Origin: Candidatus Caenarcanales bacterium
Lineage (GTDB): Bacteria > Cyanobacteriota > Vampirovibrionia > 2-02-FULL-35-15
Assembly (NCBI GenBank): GCA_020050435.1
Contig: JAGVKQ010000027.1
Location: forward strand, 1-64,000
Length of the DNA: 64,000 nt
Direction: 5' to 3'
In this document: positions 14,628 through 23,536 of the stretch, in pieces
How the letters are laid out: each line of letters starts with the position of its first letter
Numbering within the stretch: the stretch's first letter is position 1
The notes under the pieces: generated by a model
What the model was told of the DNA's origin: nothing
What the model saw: the letters and a program-made list of their open reading frames with translations, nothing else
Databases searched by the model: none
Program-made: the position numbers and the translations under genes

Positions 14628-16421
14628 ATGACAAGTAAAAATAACATTATTGTAAGAATTGCTGGAGCTGCCGGAGATGGTATTCAATCTACTGGCGAGC
14701 TTCTTGGTAAAACAATCTCAAGAATGGGATTGCACGTCATGGCTTATAACTCATTCCAATCAGCTATTCGTGGTGGACATGTTTGGTTACAAATGAGCAT
14801 TGGTGCTGATAAACAATTAGATCATGGTGAAGAGCCAGAAGTAGTTTTGCTTTTTAATAAAACCTCTCCAGCAGTTCATGTACCTGATGTTAAAGCAGGT
14901 GGAGCAGTATTTTATAATGCAGGCACTATAAAAAAAGAAGAAATTGAATCTCTTCGTTCAGATGTAAATTATTATGGTTTGGATTTCAAGGCTATGACTG
15001 ATGCAGCAGGACTTAAAGATGTTAGCCCAGTCATGATAAACGTAATGCTTGCAGGAGCATTGGTTCAGACTTTACATTTAGATCCTAAAGTTACTCTTGA
15101 GTTTATTGCACACAAATTTAAGAAAAAAGGTGATGAGATTGTTAATTTAAATCATGCTATTTTTAACCTTGGTTTTGAGTGGACAAAAGCAAATGTCAAA
15201 AAAATTGATGTAGAGCTAAAAGGAAATGGTAAACCAAAACTTTTCATGTCTGGAAATGATGCTTTAGGAATGGGTTTGGTAGCTGGTGGACTTAAGTTCT
15301 ATGCAGCTTATCCTATGAGTCCAGCAACAGGCATTCTTCACTATATCTCTACCATTGCTCAGTCAGATAAGATTGTTGTAAAACAAGTAGAAGATGAATT
15401 AGCAGCGATTAACTGGGTAGTTGGTGCAGGAAATGCTGGCGTACGTGCAGCGACTGCTACAGCTGGTGGTGGTTTCTGTTTAATGGTAGAAGCTCAAGGT
15501 CTTGCTTCAATGATGGAAGTTCCAGCAGTTACAGTTCTTGTACAGCGTGGAGGTCCATCTACTGGAGTTCCTACGAAACAAGAACAAGCAGACATTGCAC
15601 TTGCTATGAGTGGTAATGGAGAATTTCCTAAGTTTGTTTTAGCTCCTAAAGACATGGAAGATTGTTTTTATCAGGCAGCTCGTGCACTTAATATAGCTGA
15701 AAAATACCAAGTTCCAGTTATTGTCATGAGTGATTTCTTCTTATCAGAGCATTTTGAAACAGTAGATGATTTAGATTTTTCTAAAATTACTATTGAGCGC
15801 GGAAAGTTTATGACTGAGTGGACTTCTAAAGAAAAATATAAACGTTATGCTTATACTGAAGACGGCATTTCACCTAGATTACGTCCTGGTGCACCTGGTG
15901 CTATGTACACAGTAGTGAGTGATGAACATAATGAATATGGTCATGTAATGTCTGACGTAGAAGCAGGTTTACCTCATGCACGTGAAGGTCGTATTAAGAT
16001 GCATTCTAAGCGTATGAAGAAAATTGAAACCATGATAGTAAATGGTGATGCTCAGCCTCCTACATTAGAAGGTGAAGCTAATGCAGAAACTACATTTGTT
16101 ACATGGGGTTCTACATATGCTTATGTTCAATCAGCGATTAAGCTTCTTGCTAGTGAAGGTATTAAAGTTAACCACGTTAACTTCACAGATATTTATCCAA
16201 TACCTCGCGAGAAAACAGTTGCAGTGTTAAAAGGCTGTAAACGTCTTATCTCAGTAGAAGCAAATATGTGCAATTCTCTCTGTCGCCAAATCCTTGGTGA
16301 GACTGGATTTGAGATATCTGAACATATTAACCGTTTTGATGGAGAACCATTTACAGGTGAATATATCGTAAAGGAATTTAAAAAACTAGGCTCAAAAAAA
16401 AAGCAGTTAGTTAGCGTGTAA
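14628..16421 (+). CDS. 2-oxoacid:ferredoxin oxidoreductase, fused gamma-alpha subunit
   Basis: The 597-residue subunit belongs to a CoA- and ferredoxin-dependent 2-oxoacid oxidoreductase of the two-subunit KorAB/PorAB type. The N-terminal gamma domain (about 1-190) has IVRIAGAAGDGIQSTGELLG and FQSAIRGGHVWLQM. The alpha domain (about 200-590) has MSGNDALGMGLVAGGLKFYAAYPMSPATG, QVEDELAAINWVVGAGNAGVRAATATAGGG and VPAVTVLVQRGGPSTGVPTKQEQADI. The substrate, pyruvate or 2-oxoglutarate, cannot be settled from sequence alone. The enzyme makes acyl-CoA and reduced ferredoxin and is oxygen-sensitive, fitting an anaerobic or microaerobic life and the neighbouring Fe-S machinery. Confidence 0.93.
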   Translation: MTSKNNIIVRIAGAAGDGIQSTGELLGKTISRMGLHVMAYNSFQSAIRGGHVWLQMSIGADKQLDHGEEPEVVLLFNKTSPAVHVPDVKAGGAVFYNAGTIKKEEIESLRSDVNYYGLDFKAMTDAAGLKDVSPVMINVMLAGALVQTLHLDPKVTLEFIAHKFKKKGDEIVNLNHAIFNLGFEWTKANVKKIDVELKGNGKPKLFMSGNDALGMGLVAGGLKFYAAYPMSPATGILHYISTIAQSDKIVVKQVEDELAAINWVVGAGNAGVRAATATAGGGFCLMVEAQGLASMMEVPAVTVLVQRGGPSTGVPTKQEQADIALAMSGNGEFPKFVLAPKDMEDCFYQAARALNIAEKYQVPVIVMSDFFLSEHFETVDDLDFSKITIERGKFMTEWTSKEKYKRYAYTEDGISPRLRPGAPGAMYTVVSDEHNEYGHVMSDVEAGLPHAREGRIKMHSKRMKKIETMIVNGDAQPPTLEGEANAETTFVTWGSTYAYVQSAIKLLASEGIKVNHVNFTDIYPIPREKTVAVLKGCKRLISVEANMCNSLCRQILGETGFEISEHINRFDGEPFTGEYIVKEFKKLGSKKKQLVSV

Positions 16422-16440
16422 ATGACTGTTGACGTGTTTT

Positions 16441-16466
16441 GTAAGGGCATGTTTGAAACTTGCCCA
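16441..16466. repeat. Imperfect palindromic repeat between porA and porB
   Basis: GTAA is followed by GGGCATGTTTGAAACTTGCCC (16445-16465), an imperfect palindrome of the GTARGGGC family. It sits in the 64-bp gap before the true porB start. Confidence 0.7.
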
Positions 16467-16485
16467 AAGAAAAAAGGAAAAACCC

Positions 16486-17394
16486 ATGACAATGAATGTA
16501 GCAGACAGAAAAGCAAGACCAGCAATAGATGCTAAAGAATACAAAGGTGAAGTCCACCCAGACTGGTGTCCAGGATGTGGAGATTTCGGTGTATTGAACT
16601 GTGTACAACGCGCATTAGGCGAATTAGGAATACCACAGCATGAAGTGGCTGTTATTTCTGGAATCGGCTGTTCATCTAACTTACCAGGGTTTATAAACAC
16701 TTACGGTATGCATACATTACATGGTAGATCATTACCAAATGCTCAAGGTTTTAAAATTGCTCACCATGATATGACGATAGTTGCAGTTGGTGGAGATGGA
16801 GATGGTTACGGTATTGGAGCTGGACATTTAATCCATGCTTTAAGAAGAAATATAGATATGACTTACATCGTAATGAATAACTCTATTTATGGACTTACGA
16901 CAGGTCAAACCTCACCTACTAGTAGCTTTGGTATGAAAACAAAATCTACTCCATTTGGTAATCCAGAAGCACCTTTAAACCCGATAGCTTTAGCATTAGG
17001 ATCTGGAGCTAGTTTTGTAGCTCGTGCATTTTCAGGAAACCCTAAGCAGGCAGTTGAGATTTATAAGAAAGCTATTATGCATAAAGGTTTTGCATTGATA
17101 GATACTTTTTCACCATGCGTAACCTTTAATAAAGTAAACTCAGCATCCTTTTACAGAGATAATACTTATGATATGAATGCTGAAGGTCATGATCCTTCTA
17201 ACTTAGATGCAGCATTTAAAATAGGCATGATTACTCCTGATGGTAGCGAGCGCATAGCTACAGGAATCTTTTATATAAATGAACGCTCATGTTATGAAGA
17301 AACAGAAAAAGAAACATTAGCTACTCCTATCTGTGATCATAAATTAGGAATTACAGCTGAAAGAGCTGAGAAGTTAAAAGCAACGTTTAGGTAA
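16486..17394 (+). CDS. 2-oxoacid:ferredoxin oxidoreductase, beta (TPP-binding) subunit
   Basis: The track ORF begins at 16429 but would translate a palindromic repeat. The ATG at 16486 (MTMNVADRKARPAID) has AAAGGA upstream and gives 302 residues. This subunit binds thiamine diphosphate and a 4Fe-4S cluster. Visible are HPDWCPGCGDFGVLNCVQRAL (cluster Cys pair), GIGCSSNLPGFINTYGMHTLHGR, the TPP motif VGGDGDGYGIGAGH...MNNSIYGLTTGQTSPTS, and a later Cys (FSPCVTFN). It completes the PorA/PorB pair as one operon. Confidence 0.93.
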   Translation: MTMNVADRKARPAIDAKEYKGEVHPDWCPGCGDFGVLNCVQRALGELGIPQHEVAVISGIGCSSNLPGFINTYGMHTLHGRSLPNAQGFKIAHHDMTIVAVGGDGDGYGIGAGHLIHALRRNIDMTYIVMNNSIYGLTTGQTSPTSSFGMKTKSTPFGNPEAPLNPIALALGSGASFVARAFSGNPKQAVEIYKKAIMHKGFALIDTFSPCVTFNKVNSASFYRDNTYDMNAEGHDPSNLDAAFKIGMITPDGSERIATGIFYINERSCYEETEKETLATPICDHKLGITAERAEKLKATFR

Positions 17395-17440
17395 TACGTT
17401 TTCACTTCCTTTGCTATATTAAATTTTTAATGATAAAAAT

Positions 17441-17464
17441 TAAGACGAGGTCTTAGGCTATAAT
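17441..17464 (+). promoter_or_regulatory. Operator-like dyad and -10 of the response regulator gene
   Basis: TAAGAC-gag-GTCTTA (17441-17455) is followed by TATAAT (17459-17464). The dyad covers the -35 region, where no consensus -35 exists. The ATG begins only 7 nt after the -10, implying a leaderless mRNA. An activator or repressor probably binds the dyad. Confidence 0.5.
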
Positions 17465-17471
17465 ATTTTCC

Positions 17472-18317
17472 ATGCAGGTTTCAGGGAATGTTTATGACAA
17501 GCGTCCTACCCATTTTTTTTATGGGTTTGATGATGTTAGTAGATTACGTCAAATAGCACAAGAGCAAATAGATTTATCTAGGAATGTCTTGGAAGTTTCA
17601 AGTAGATTATGTTCGGGTAGTCCAGAGACTTTAAGGCTAGAGACTTTAGCTACTGCTGGAAACAGGCTTGGACATCTTTTAAATAGTCATTTTGCAGCGA
17701 ATAGCAACGGTCAATTATTTCCTATGTTAGAAAGTATAAATGGAGATAGTTTTCCTGTAGCAGATTCAAATAGTCAGTTCTTTATCCCATTTGCTTTGGC
17801 TACTGGTTTAGAGGTTCCGCCATTATCTAATTTTAGGAGATTGCCTGACTGGGTTTCAGATGTATCTGAAAAACTAACAAATGCTACAGAGCTAGAACTC
17901 AATAGAATAAAATCTTTAGATTTAACAACTTCAGCTATTCTTGCTCCTAGATTACTTATAGCTGAAGATTCAAAGGCTGCATTTGAAAGGTTAGAATATA
18001 TTTTTTCTAATGCAGGTTTTCAAGTTACAGTAGCAACCGATGGTGTAGAGGCTCTTGAAACATTTAGAAATGGTGAGTTTGATATTGTTATAACTGACAA
18101 TAATATGCCACGAATGAATGGCACTGATTTAGTCCCAAGGATTAGAGCTTTGAATTCTAGTATTCCAATAATTATGTTTACAAACGATAGTTATTTAGTT
18201 AAAAATTCTCCTGAAGGTGTAAATGCATCAATTGATAAGTCTCTTACCAGACAAGGCGAACAAGAATTTATTGAGAGAGCTAGAGGATTTATTGCTGAAG
18301 CTGCTAGTAGAAATTAA
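17472..18317 (+). CDS. Response regulator with C-terminal receiver domain
   Basis: The 281-residue protein has an N-terminal half I do not recognise (helical start RLRQIAQEQIDLSRNVLEVSSRL). The C-terminal CheY-like receiver domain spans about 160-275 and is complete: acidic pair in LLIAEDSKAA, phospho-acceptor Asp209 in DIVITDNNMPRMNG, Thr237 in IIMFTND, and Lys256 in NASIDKSL. Receivers are usually N-terminal, so this order is less common; the N-terminal part may be a sensory or binding module controlled by phosphorylation. No histidine kinase gene is adjacent. No Shine-Dalgarno is present, which fits the leaderless start. Confidence 0.8.
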   Translation: MQVSGNVYDKRPTHFFYGFDDVSRLRQIAQEQIDLSRNVLEVSSRLCSGSPETLRLETLATAGNRLGHLLNSHFAANSNGQLFPMLESINGDSFPVADSNSQFFIPFALATGLEVPPLSNFRRLPDWVSDVSEKLTNATELELNRIKSLDLTTSAILAPRLLIAEDSKAAFERLEYIFSNAGFQVTVATDGVEALETFRNGEFDIVITDNNMPRMNGTDLVPRIRALNSSIPIIMFTNDSYLVKNSPEGVNASIDKSLTRQGEQEFIERARGFIAEAASRN

Positions 18318-18586
18318 AAGCTAAGTTTAGATAGTTTAAATTTAATCTTTTTTCAAATTTCTCACTGAAAATAAAAAAAATTTAATCTTGGAGAATCTTA
18401 ACTCTAAAGTTGAAAATTCGTGCGAATTAAGCCAAAATAAGAAAGAGTAAATAGTCAATTCATTAAAACAAAACTTTTTAAATAAAGTGTTCATCTATAT
18501 TTCAAAAGCTTTCTTATAGAGTAATATTTTCTAAATCTCTATAGGGATTTGAGTTTTATATAGTGTAATTCAAGGAGGAAGTAAAA

Positions 18587-19813
18587 ATGGCAGGAAGAAT
18601 TGAATCAGTAGGGCAATTTCGTGAGGGAATGATTGGAAGACCATTGCTAGAAATTTGGAGAGATATTAAAGCTCCATCAAAAGATGAAAAAGCTTCTATG
18701 GTGAAAACATTAGCTGTAAAAGATCATGAAAGCCATCCAGCAGTTTTTAATGGTGGAATGGCAGGTATGCCTCTTGATCAATTTGCTGCAGTTTATAGTG
18801 GAGAAGCAGGTGCACAAGGGTTAGAACTTGGACATTGGACTCAAAACCTGTCTAATGGTGTTGCTTTAGATTGGAGTAAATTATCTACTGACCCAGCATA
18901 TGCAGAAAGAGTAAATCAAATTGTAATTGATAATGGAATGCCAAAAGGTATTATTGCACTTAGCTCACACCTTCTTGGGCAAGTGGTGAGTGATGCTGTT
19001 CTCCATGATGGACATCAAGCAATTCTTTCTCCTAACATCTGGGGAAAAACAAAAGTTGATGAAAATGGCATTGTTACAAATAAAAGACAGCAAAATGAGT
19101 TGAGAACAAGAGCTAAGAAAGAGCTTATTAAAGGATTACAAGTAGCTGTAAATTTAGGATTGCCAGCTTTAAAAGGCTTTACTGGTTCTAGAAGTTGGAA
19201 TAGAGAAGCATATTCATTTCCTCCTCATAGCAAGCAACAATATATGAGAGAAATGCAACTTTTCAGAGATGATTGGATGCCTTTACTAGATGAGTTTGCA
19301 GCAAGAAATCTTAAATTTGCTAAGGAAATACATCCTACTGAGCAAGCATTTGATCCAATGACATTCTTGTATACAATGCTTGCTTTAGAGTCTAGAGAAG
19401 AGTACGGTGTCAACTTTGATCCAAGCCATACAGTACACCAACAAGGATATACACCAGAAGAGGCATTAACTATTTATATTTTACTTGCCAGACTCTATGC
19501 AGTGCATGTAAAAGATTCATCAGTAAATCCAAATGGTAAGGCTGGGAAATATCAGGCTGGACAACCTTTCGGAAGCCCACAAAATGGTTGGGATTTCAAA
19601 ACTCCTGGTAGAGGTGATGTTAAGTGGTATGAATTAGCAAAAACATTACATGCTAACGGTATCCACAAACTTCCTTTACCAATCGAATGGGAAGAAAATG
19701 GAAGAATGCCAGTAGAAGGTGTTAAAGAAGCAGTTGATGTAATTAAGAGAGATATGCTTTGGACTTATAACGCAGCTGACTTTCAAGAAGGAATGGAAAG
19801 TAGTAGTAAATAG
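18587..19813 (+). CDS. Sugar isomerase/epimerase-like TIM-barrel protein (AP_endonuc_2 superfamily)
   Basis: The 408-residue cytoplasmic enzyme has the xylose isomerase-like TIM-barrel layout. LELGHWTQNLSNG comes early, then KGFTGSRSWNREAYSFP. The metal-site segments FAKEIHPTEQAFDP, VNFDPSHTVHQQG and AVHVKDSSVNPNGKAG follow, and LPIEWEENGRMP at the C-terminus carries the last acidic ligand. This pattern (E-x-H-P, D-P-S-H, H-x-K-D, E) is seen in sugar phosphate isomerases/epimerases. The substrate is unknown. A strong AAGGAGG ribosome site and a clear terminator suggest a well-expressed single-gene unit. Confidence 0.78.
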   Translation: MAGRIESVGQFREGMIGRPLLEIWRDIKAPSKDEKASMVKTLAVKDHESHPAVFNGGMAGMPLDQFAAVYSGEAGAQGLELGHWTQNLSNGVALDWSKLSTDPAYAERVNQIVIDNGMPKGIIALSSHLLGQVVSDAVLHDGHQAILSPNIWGKTKVDENGIVTNKRQQNELRTRAKKELIKGLQVAVNLGLPALKGFTGSRSWNREAYSFPPHSKQQYMREMQLFRDDWMPLLDEFAARNLKFAKEIHPTEQAFDPMTFLYTMLALESREEYGVNFDPSHTVHQQGYTPEEALTIYILLARLYAVHVKDSSVNPNGKAGKYQAGQPFGSPQNGWDFKTPGRGDVKWYELAKTLHANGIHKLPLPIEWEENGRMPVEGVKEAVDVIKRDMLWTYNAADFQEGMESSSK

Positions 19814-19840
19814 TCTAAAAACAACCCCTACTCAAATCTT

Positions 19841-19875
19841 AAAGACCTACTCAAAGTCGAGTGGGTCTTTTTTTT
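19841..19875 (+). terminator. Rho-independent terminator
   Basis: AAAGACCTACTC-aaagtc-GAGTGGGTCTTT forms a 12-bp stem with one mismatch, followed by a run of T. It lies 28 bp after the TIM-barrel gene. Its left arm preceded by A-rich sequence could also serve leftward transcription. Confidence 0.9.
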
Positions 19876-19890
19876 GTAAATAAACTTTTA

Positions 19891-20619
19891 TTAGAAGATG
19901 TTTAGATTGGGGGTTGAGGATTTCATATAGTCAAGAAAACTAAATAGTAGTTTGTTCATTGACTTATAGTCATGTGATCTTAAGCTCCCTGCATCTTCTA
20001 TATATGGAAGTGATTTATACACTTCTAATTCATGTGAACAATTTTGAATCATTCCTTCTATCGAGTCAGGTGTAAATTCAAAATGACATTGAAATCCATA
20101 AATCTTAGGTGAGTATTTTACAATCTGGCGAGGACAGCCTTCACTACTTGCTAAGACTTTTGATTCTTTTGTAAGTCCTGGCATATCTCCATGCCAATGT
20201 CCTACCATAAACTTTTCTGGAAATGTCCCGATGATTGGATCCAGTTTTCCATCTTCAGTAAGAGTTAATTCAAAAACGCCTATTTCTCTATTTGGGCTGT
20301 GATAAAATTTTGCTCCTAATGCTTCACCTATGAGCTGAGCACCTAAACAAATCCCAAAAATAAATTTGTTTTTTTCTATGCACTGTTTAATAAAAGCAAT
20401 TTCTTTATTTGCATTAAAATGAGGGCATTCACTGAGTGTAGTATCGGGTGACTGAGGTCCACCCATAATAATAAGAAAGTCAAAGCTCTTAGTACTTTCA
20501 GGAAGAGTATCTCCGTCATAAAGTCTAGTATATGAAATTCCACAATTGTTTAACTTAAGCCACTTTTCTATAGCTCCAGGAGCTTCGAAGCTTTCATGCA
20601 TGATTATGTGAATGTTCAT
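19891..20619 (-). CDS. Class I glutamine amidotransferase-like protein (GMP synthase GATase type)
   Basis: The track start is a TTG at 20637; the ATG at 20619 (MNIHIIMHESFEAPGAIEKW) matches the family start better and gives 242 residues. The fold is the class I GATase: LIIMGGPQSPD, the nucleophile Cys in FIFGICLGAQLIGEALGAKF, and the His/Glu pair in YGFQCHFEFTPDS. Stand-alone members are hydrolases or amidotransferase-like proteins of uncertain substrate, often called GMP synthase-like. It has no synthetase partner nearby. It is not of the CobQ/GatD type, so it should not be read as the missing partner of the MurT-like ligase further right. Confidence 0.85.
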   Translation of the reverse strand: MNIHIIMHESFEAPGAIEKWLKLNNCGISYTRLYDGDTLPESTKSFDFLIIMGGPQSPDTTLSECPHFNANKEIAFIKQCIEKNKFIFGICLGAQLIGEALGAKFYHSPNREIGVFELTLTEDGKLDPIIGTFPEKFMVGHWHGDMPGLTKESKVLASSEGCPRQIVKYSPKIYGFQCHFEFTPDSIEGMIQNCSHELEVYKSLPYIEDAGSLRSHDYKSMNKLLFSFLDYMKSSTPNLNIF

Positions 20620-20723
20620 ATGTGCTAATGATATCAAATAGTACAGGAATCAAAGGTATTTGCAGAGAGTATTTAAGTCATTTAATCCCCACTTAACCCG
20701 AATTATTTAAACTAGTAAAAACA

Positions 20724-21818
20724 ATGAACCCAGCCAGAAATATATTTCAAGCTAGTGGGAGTGCTAGAGTAGCTACTCCTGGTTCATTATTGGCTAAATC
20801 TACTTTAGTAGAAAAAAGAGATGTTCTTTTAGAAAGATGGCAAAGTGCTGATATTCCTAAAGATTCTATACAAGATTGGAGAGTACTTGATTCTTCTGTT
20901 CAAAAACTTATAAGTGAATATTATAAAAAAATTGATGCTTTTATTCTTCGATTTAATGATGAAATGAAAAGAGAGGGACTCGTAGATGGTATAGCTGGTT
21001 CTGGTGGATCATCAGTAGGATTTCATGTGTCATCAGGAAATAAAAAAGTAGTGATGAAGCTTCCTTTAACCCCTCATGTTGGGAAAATGATTCTTCCGAT
21101 TGAACAAGAAAATTTGCAAAGATTAGCCGACAGCAGAAATACACCGGATTTTGTACAAAGACTAAGCGTAGATGAGAGTGGACTTATATTAAGTAAAGAA
21201 GGTGAAGTCTTGGTAACTGATTTATTGCAAGGAGCTTCTGTATCTGACAGAAAGGGCATAAATCCAGCTTATTTTAGCCACCACATTCATGAAGATCAAA
21301 TACCTGAGATTGTTAGATTTTATACTAATGCTTGTGCTGCACGTGTTTCATTGCTTGATGTAGGTGGAGTAAATAATTCTTTATTTGAGGTAGTAGATAA
21401 AGGTAAAATAATAGTTAAACTTTTTGATTTCGGATCAGGAAAAGGTCCAGAAGTTGATGCTATTACGGAAAGATTTTCAAAAGATCCTCTACAAGGAGCT
21501 ATTCATCACTTAATGATAAAGGACTTATTGTTTGAGGGAATTCTAAGAAGTCCAGAGCATGAAAGAAAACCTAAAATACTAGAATTGTTAAAAGCTCAAG
21601 GAAACAATACTTTTTTCGAATATAGATTCCAACAATTAAAAGAAGGATTAACGAAATTAGCAGATGCGAGATTTGTAACTAGAGGTAATATTGTAAGATC
21701 AGTCTCTGATTTGATTTCAATTCAAACAACAAGCACTGATCAATATTTGCTTCTTACAAAAGAAGGAGTAGATCGTTTGCATAATTTAAAAGATCATTTT
21801 CAAAGTGCTCTTTCTTGA
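20724..21818 (+). CDS. Divergent protein-kinase-fold protein
   Basis: The 364-residue protein is not in a family I can name, but it shows the ordered landmarks of a kinase fold. These are a Gly-rich loop GIAGSGGSSVGFHV (about 90-102), an ATP-site Lys in KKVVMKLPL (Lys112), a hinge-like EVLVTDLLQG, a catalytic-loop pattern SLLDVGGVNNSLFEV (Asp212, Asn217), and a metal-binding DFG in VKLFDFGSGKG (235-237). It may phosphorylate a protein or a small molecule as APH-like kinases do. The N-terminal 80 residues are helical and unrecognised. It is transcribed alone and is followed by a dispersed repeat and tRNA-Arg. Confidence 0.6.
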   Translation: MNPARNIFQASGSARVATPGSLLAKSTLVEKRDVLLERWQSADIPKDSIQDWRVLDSSVQKLISEYYKKIDAFILRFNDEMKREGLVDGIAGSGGSSVGFHVSSGNKKVVMKLPLTPHVGKMILPIEQENLQRLADSRNTPDFVQRLSVDESGLILSKEGEVLVTDLLQGASVSDRKGINPAYFSHHIHEDQIPEIVRFYTNACAARVSLLDVGGVNNSLFEVVDKGKIIVKLFDFGSGKGPEVDAITERFSKDPLQGAIHHLMIKDLLFEGILRSPEHERKPKILELLKAQGNNTFFEYRFQQLKEGLTKLADARFVTRGNIVRSVSDLISIQTTSTDQYLLLTKEGVDRLHNLKDHFQSALS

Positions 21819-21850
21819 TACTTGCAACTTGAAGCTTGAAACTTTCAAGG

Positions 21851-21888
21851 TGTTCTTCCTTGAAACTTTAGACTTGCAACTTGAAACT
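21851..21888. repeat. Dispersed repeat TTGAAACTTTAGACTTG, copy 1
   Basis: TGTTCTTCCTTGAAACTTTAG followed by ACTTGCAACTTGAAACT recurs at 48496-48532 with one indel and two substitutions. The flank 21820-21850 contains further CTTGAA units. It is non-coding and sits between the kinase-fold gene and tRNA-Arg. Confidence 0.75.
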
Positions 21889-21893
21889 AAATT

Positions 21894-21965
21894 TGCCCCC
21901 ACCAGGAATTGAACCTGGACCAACGCCTTCGGAAGACGGAGCTCTATCCTTTGAGCCATGAGGGC
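21894..21965 (-). tRNA. tRNA-Arg (anticodon CCG)
   Basis: Read on the minus strand the acceptor stem is GCCCTCA/TGGGGGC, the D-arm GCTC...GAGC, the anticodon loop TTCCGAA (CCG, for CGG codons), and the T-arm CCAGG-TTCAATT-CCTGG. The outermost anticodon-stem pair is C-T, a mismatch. The 3' CCA is not encoded. Confidence 0.9.
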
Positions 21966-21974
21966 ATAAAATTA

Positions 21975-22985
21975 TTATAACTCTTTTGAGATTTTATCTA
22001 TTTCTTCTAAGTTCCGCCGCTTTTCTTTTTCAGAAAGGAATGATGCTTTAAATGAGTTTTTGGCTAGCATAATAATATCTTTTTTATTTAAGCCTAATGC
22101 TTTTTGAATCCCTATATAATTATCATTTATATACCCACCAAAATAGGCAGGGTCATCAGAATTAATTGTAGCAATAAGATTATTATCTAAAAGCTGTTTT
22201 ATATTGTGCTTTTTTAAGTCTTTAAAGACCTTTAACTTAACATTTGAAAAGGGACAAACTGTAAGCGGAATCTTCCTTTTTACCAATTCTTTAATAAGTT
22301 TTGGATCTTCCAGGCATCTTACCCCATGATCGATTCTTTTTACTTTTAACTCATCTAATGCTTCCCAAATATAATCTGGATGACCTTCTTCACCTGCATG
22401 GGCTACAGTGAGATAGCCATAATTAATGGCTTTTTTAAAAACAGCTTTAAATTTCTTGGGTGGATTTCCTACTTCAGATGAATCTAATCCCACAGCAATA
22501 ATTTTGTTTTTAAATGGAAGCGATTCTTCTAATGTTTTCATGGCTTCATTTGCACTTAAGTGTCTTAAAAAGCACATTATGAGATGGTATGAAATTCCAA
22601 ACTTCTTTTTTCCATCCTCACAAGCTTTGCTTATGCCATTAATAACTGTTTTAAAAGGAATCTTTCTGCTTGTATGACTTTGCGGATCAAAAAAAATCTC
22701 AGCATGCTTTATATTGTCGGCATGAGCTTTTTTAAGATATGCAAATGTCATGTTGTAAAAATCTTTTTCAGTAATAAGCACGTTAGTGCCTTTATAGTAA
22801 ATATCTAAAAATGATTGTAGGTTGTTGAAATTATATGCAGTTTTTAAATGTTTAATAGAAGAGTAAGGTAATTTGATTTTATTTCTCTTTGCTATTTTAA
22901 ACATTAACTCAGGTTCCAGTGAACCTTCTATGTGAATGTGCAATTCAGCTTTAGGAAGCTTTTTAATTAAATTTTTAATACTCAC
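21975..22985 (-). CDS. Adenosine/adenine deaminase family protein, adenine deaminase-like
   Basis: The 336-residue zinc hydrolase removes the amino group from adenine or adenosine for purine salvage. Metal and catalytic motifs are KAELHIHIEGSL (H-x-H), the His and Glu in LTVAHAGEEGHPD, the His in RIDHGVRCLED, and NSDDPAYFGGY (Asp pair). The segment IAVGLDSSEVGNPPKKF is the form I associate with the adenine deaminase branch rather than true adenosine deaminases, which have IAGDE there. The cytidine/guanine deaminase-like gene upstream ends 3 bp before its start, so the two form an operon for purine base deamination. Confidence 0.85.
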   Translation of the reverse strand: MSIKNLIKKLPKAELHIHIEGSLEPELMFKIAKRNKIKLPYSSIKHLKTAYNFNNLQSFLDIYYKGTNVLITEKDFYNMTFAYLKKAHADNIKHAEIFFDPQSHTSRKIPFKTVINGISKACEDGKKKFGISYHLIMCFLRHLSANEAMKTLEESLPFKNKIIAVGLDSSEVGNPPKKFKAVFKKAINYGYLTVAHAGEEGHPDYIWEALDELKVKRIDHGVRCLEDPKLIKELVKRKIPLTVCPFSNVKLKVFKDLKKHNIKQLLDNNLIATINSDDPAYFGGYINDNYIGIQKALGLNKKDIIMLAKNSFKASFLSEKEKRRNLEEIDKISKEL

Positions 22986-22988
22986 TAA

Positions 22989-23480
22989 TTAATAGACTTT
23001 TTTACTCTTTGATTTGAGCCAAGTCGTAAACACTTCTTTGCATTCAGATCTTAAAAAGTCTTCTTTTATCTTTATTTTGCTATTTCCTTTTTCTTTCATC
23101 GTTTTATTTGAAATGGTTAATTCTCTAAACCCTGCATTTTGTGCATCTTTTATTCTTGTTCCAAAATAAATCTTATCTATGTTTGCCCAGTGAATGGCAC
23201 TAAAACACATTGGGCATGGTTCTGTAGTCGTATATATTTCACAACCAGACAGATCTATAATTTTTAGTTTTTTACAGGCTTCTCTAATTGCAGTTACTTC
23301 AGCATGAGCTGTAATATCTGTAGTTTTCCATACGGAATTATGTGCAGATACTATTACTTTTCCATTCTTGACAATACATGCTCCAAAAGGACTTTGCCCC
23401 TTTGAAATAGCTTCTTTAGCTTTTTCTATAGCAAGTTTCATAAAATATTTAGATTGGTTTTTTTGTATATCTTTTTTCAT
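22989..23480 (-). CDS. Nucleobase deaminase of the CDA fold, guanine deaminase-like
   Basis: The 163-residue zinc deaminase has the H-A-E site in TAHAEVTAIREACKKL and the zinc Cys pair in TTTEPCPMCFSAIHWANI. The continuation IYFGTRIKDAQNAGF and the C-terminal charged helix resemble Bacillus-type guanine deaminase (GuaD). In those enzymes, A-x-x-A-G-F follows at this point. The product would be xanthine from guanine. It is paired with the adenine deaminase-like gene 3 bp downstream, which supports a purine substrate. Other CDA-fold activities cannot be excluded. Confidence 0.8.
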   Translation of the reverse strand: MKKDIQKNQSKYFMKLAIEKAKEAISKGQSPFGACIVKNGKVIVSAHNSVWKTTDITAHAEVTAIREACKKLKIIDLSGCEIYTTTEPCPMCFSAIHWANIDKIYFGTRIKDAQNAGFRELTISNKTMKEKGNSKIKIKEDFLRSECKEVFTTWLKSKSKKVY

Positions 23481-23536
23481 AAATGGGATAAATCTATTTT
23501 AACATCGTTATCATAGTTGTTGGTGTTGGAGTGTAT

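Noticed and set aside
16429-16485. Upstream extension of the porB ORF
   Set aside because: It translates a palindromic repeat; the family start and ribosome site are at 16486.
19891-20619. GATase as the GatD partner of the MurT-like ligase
   Set aside because: It is of the GMP synthase type (GICLGAQLIGEALGA), not the CobB/CobQ type of GatD, and lies 33 kb away.
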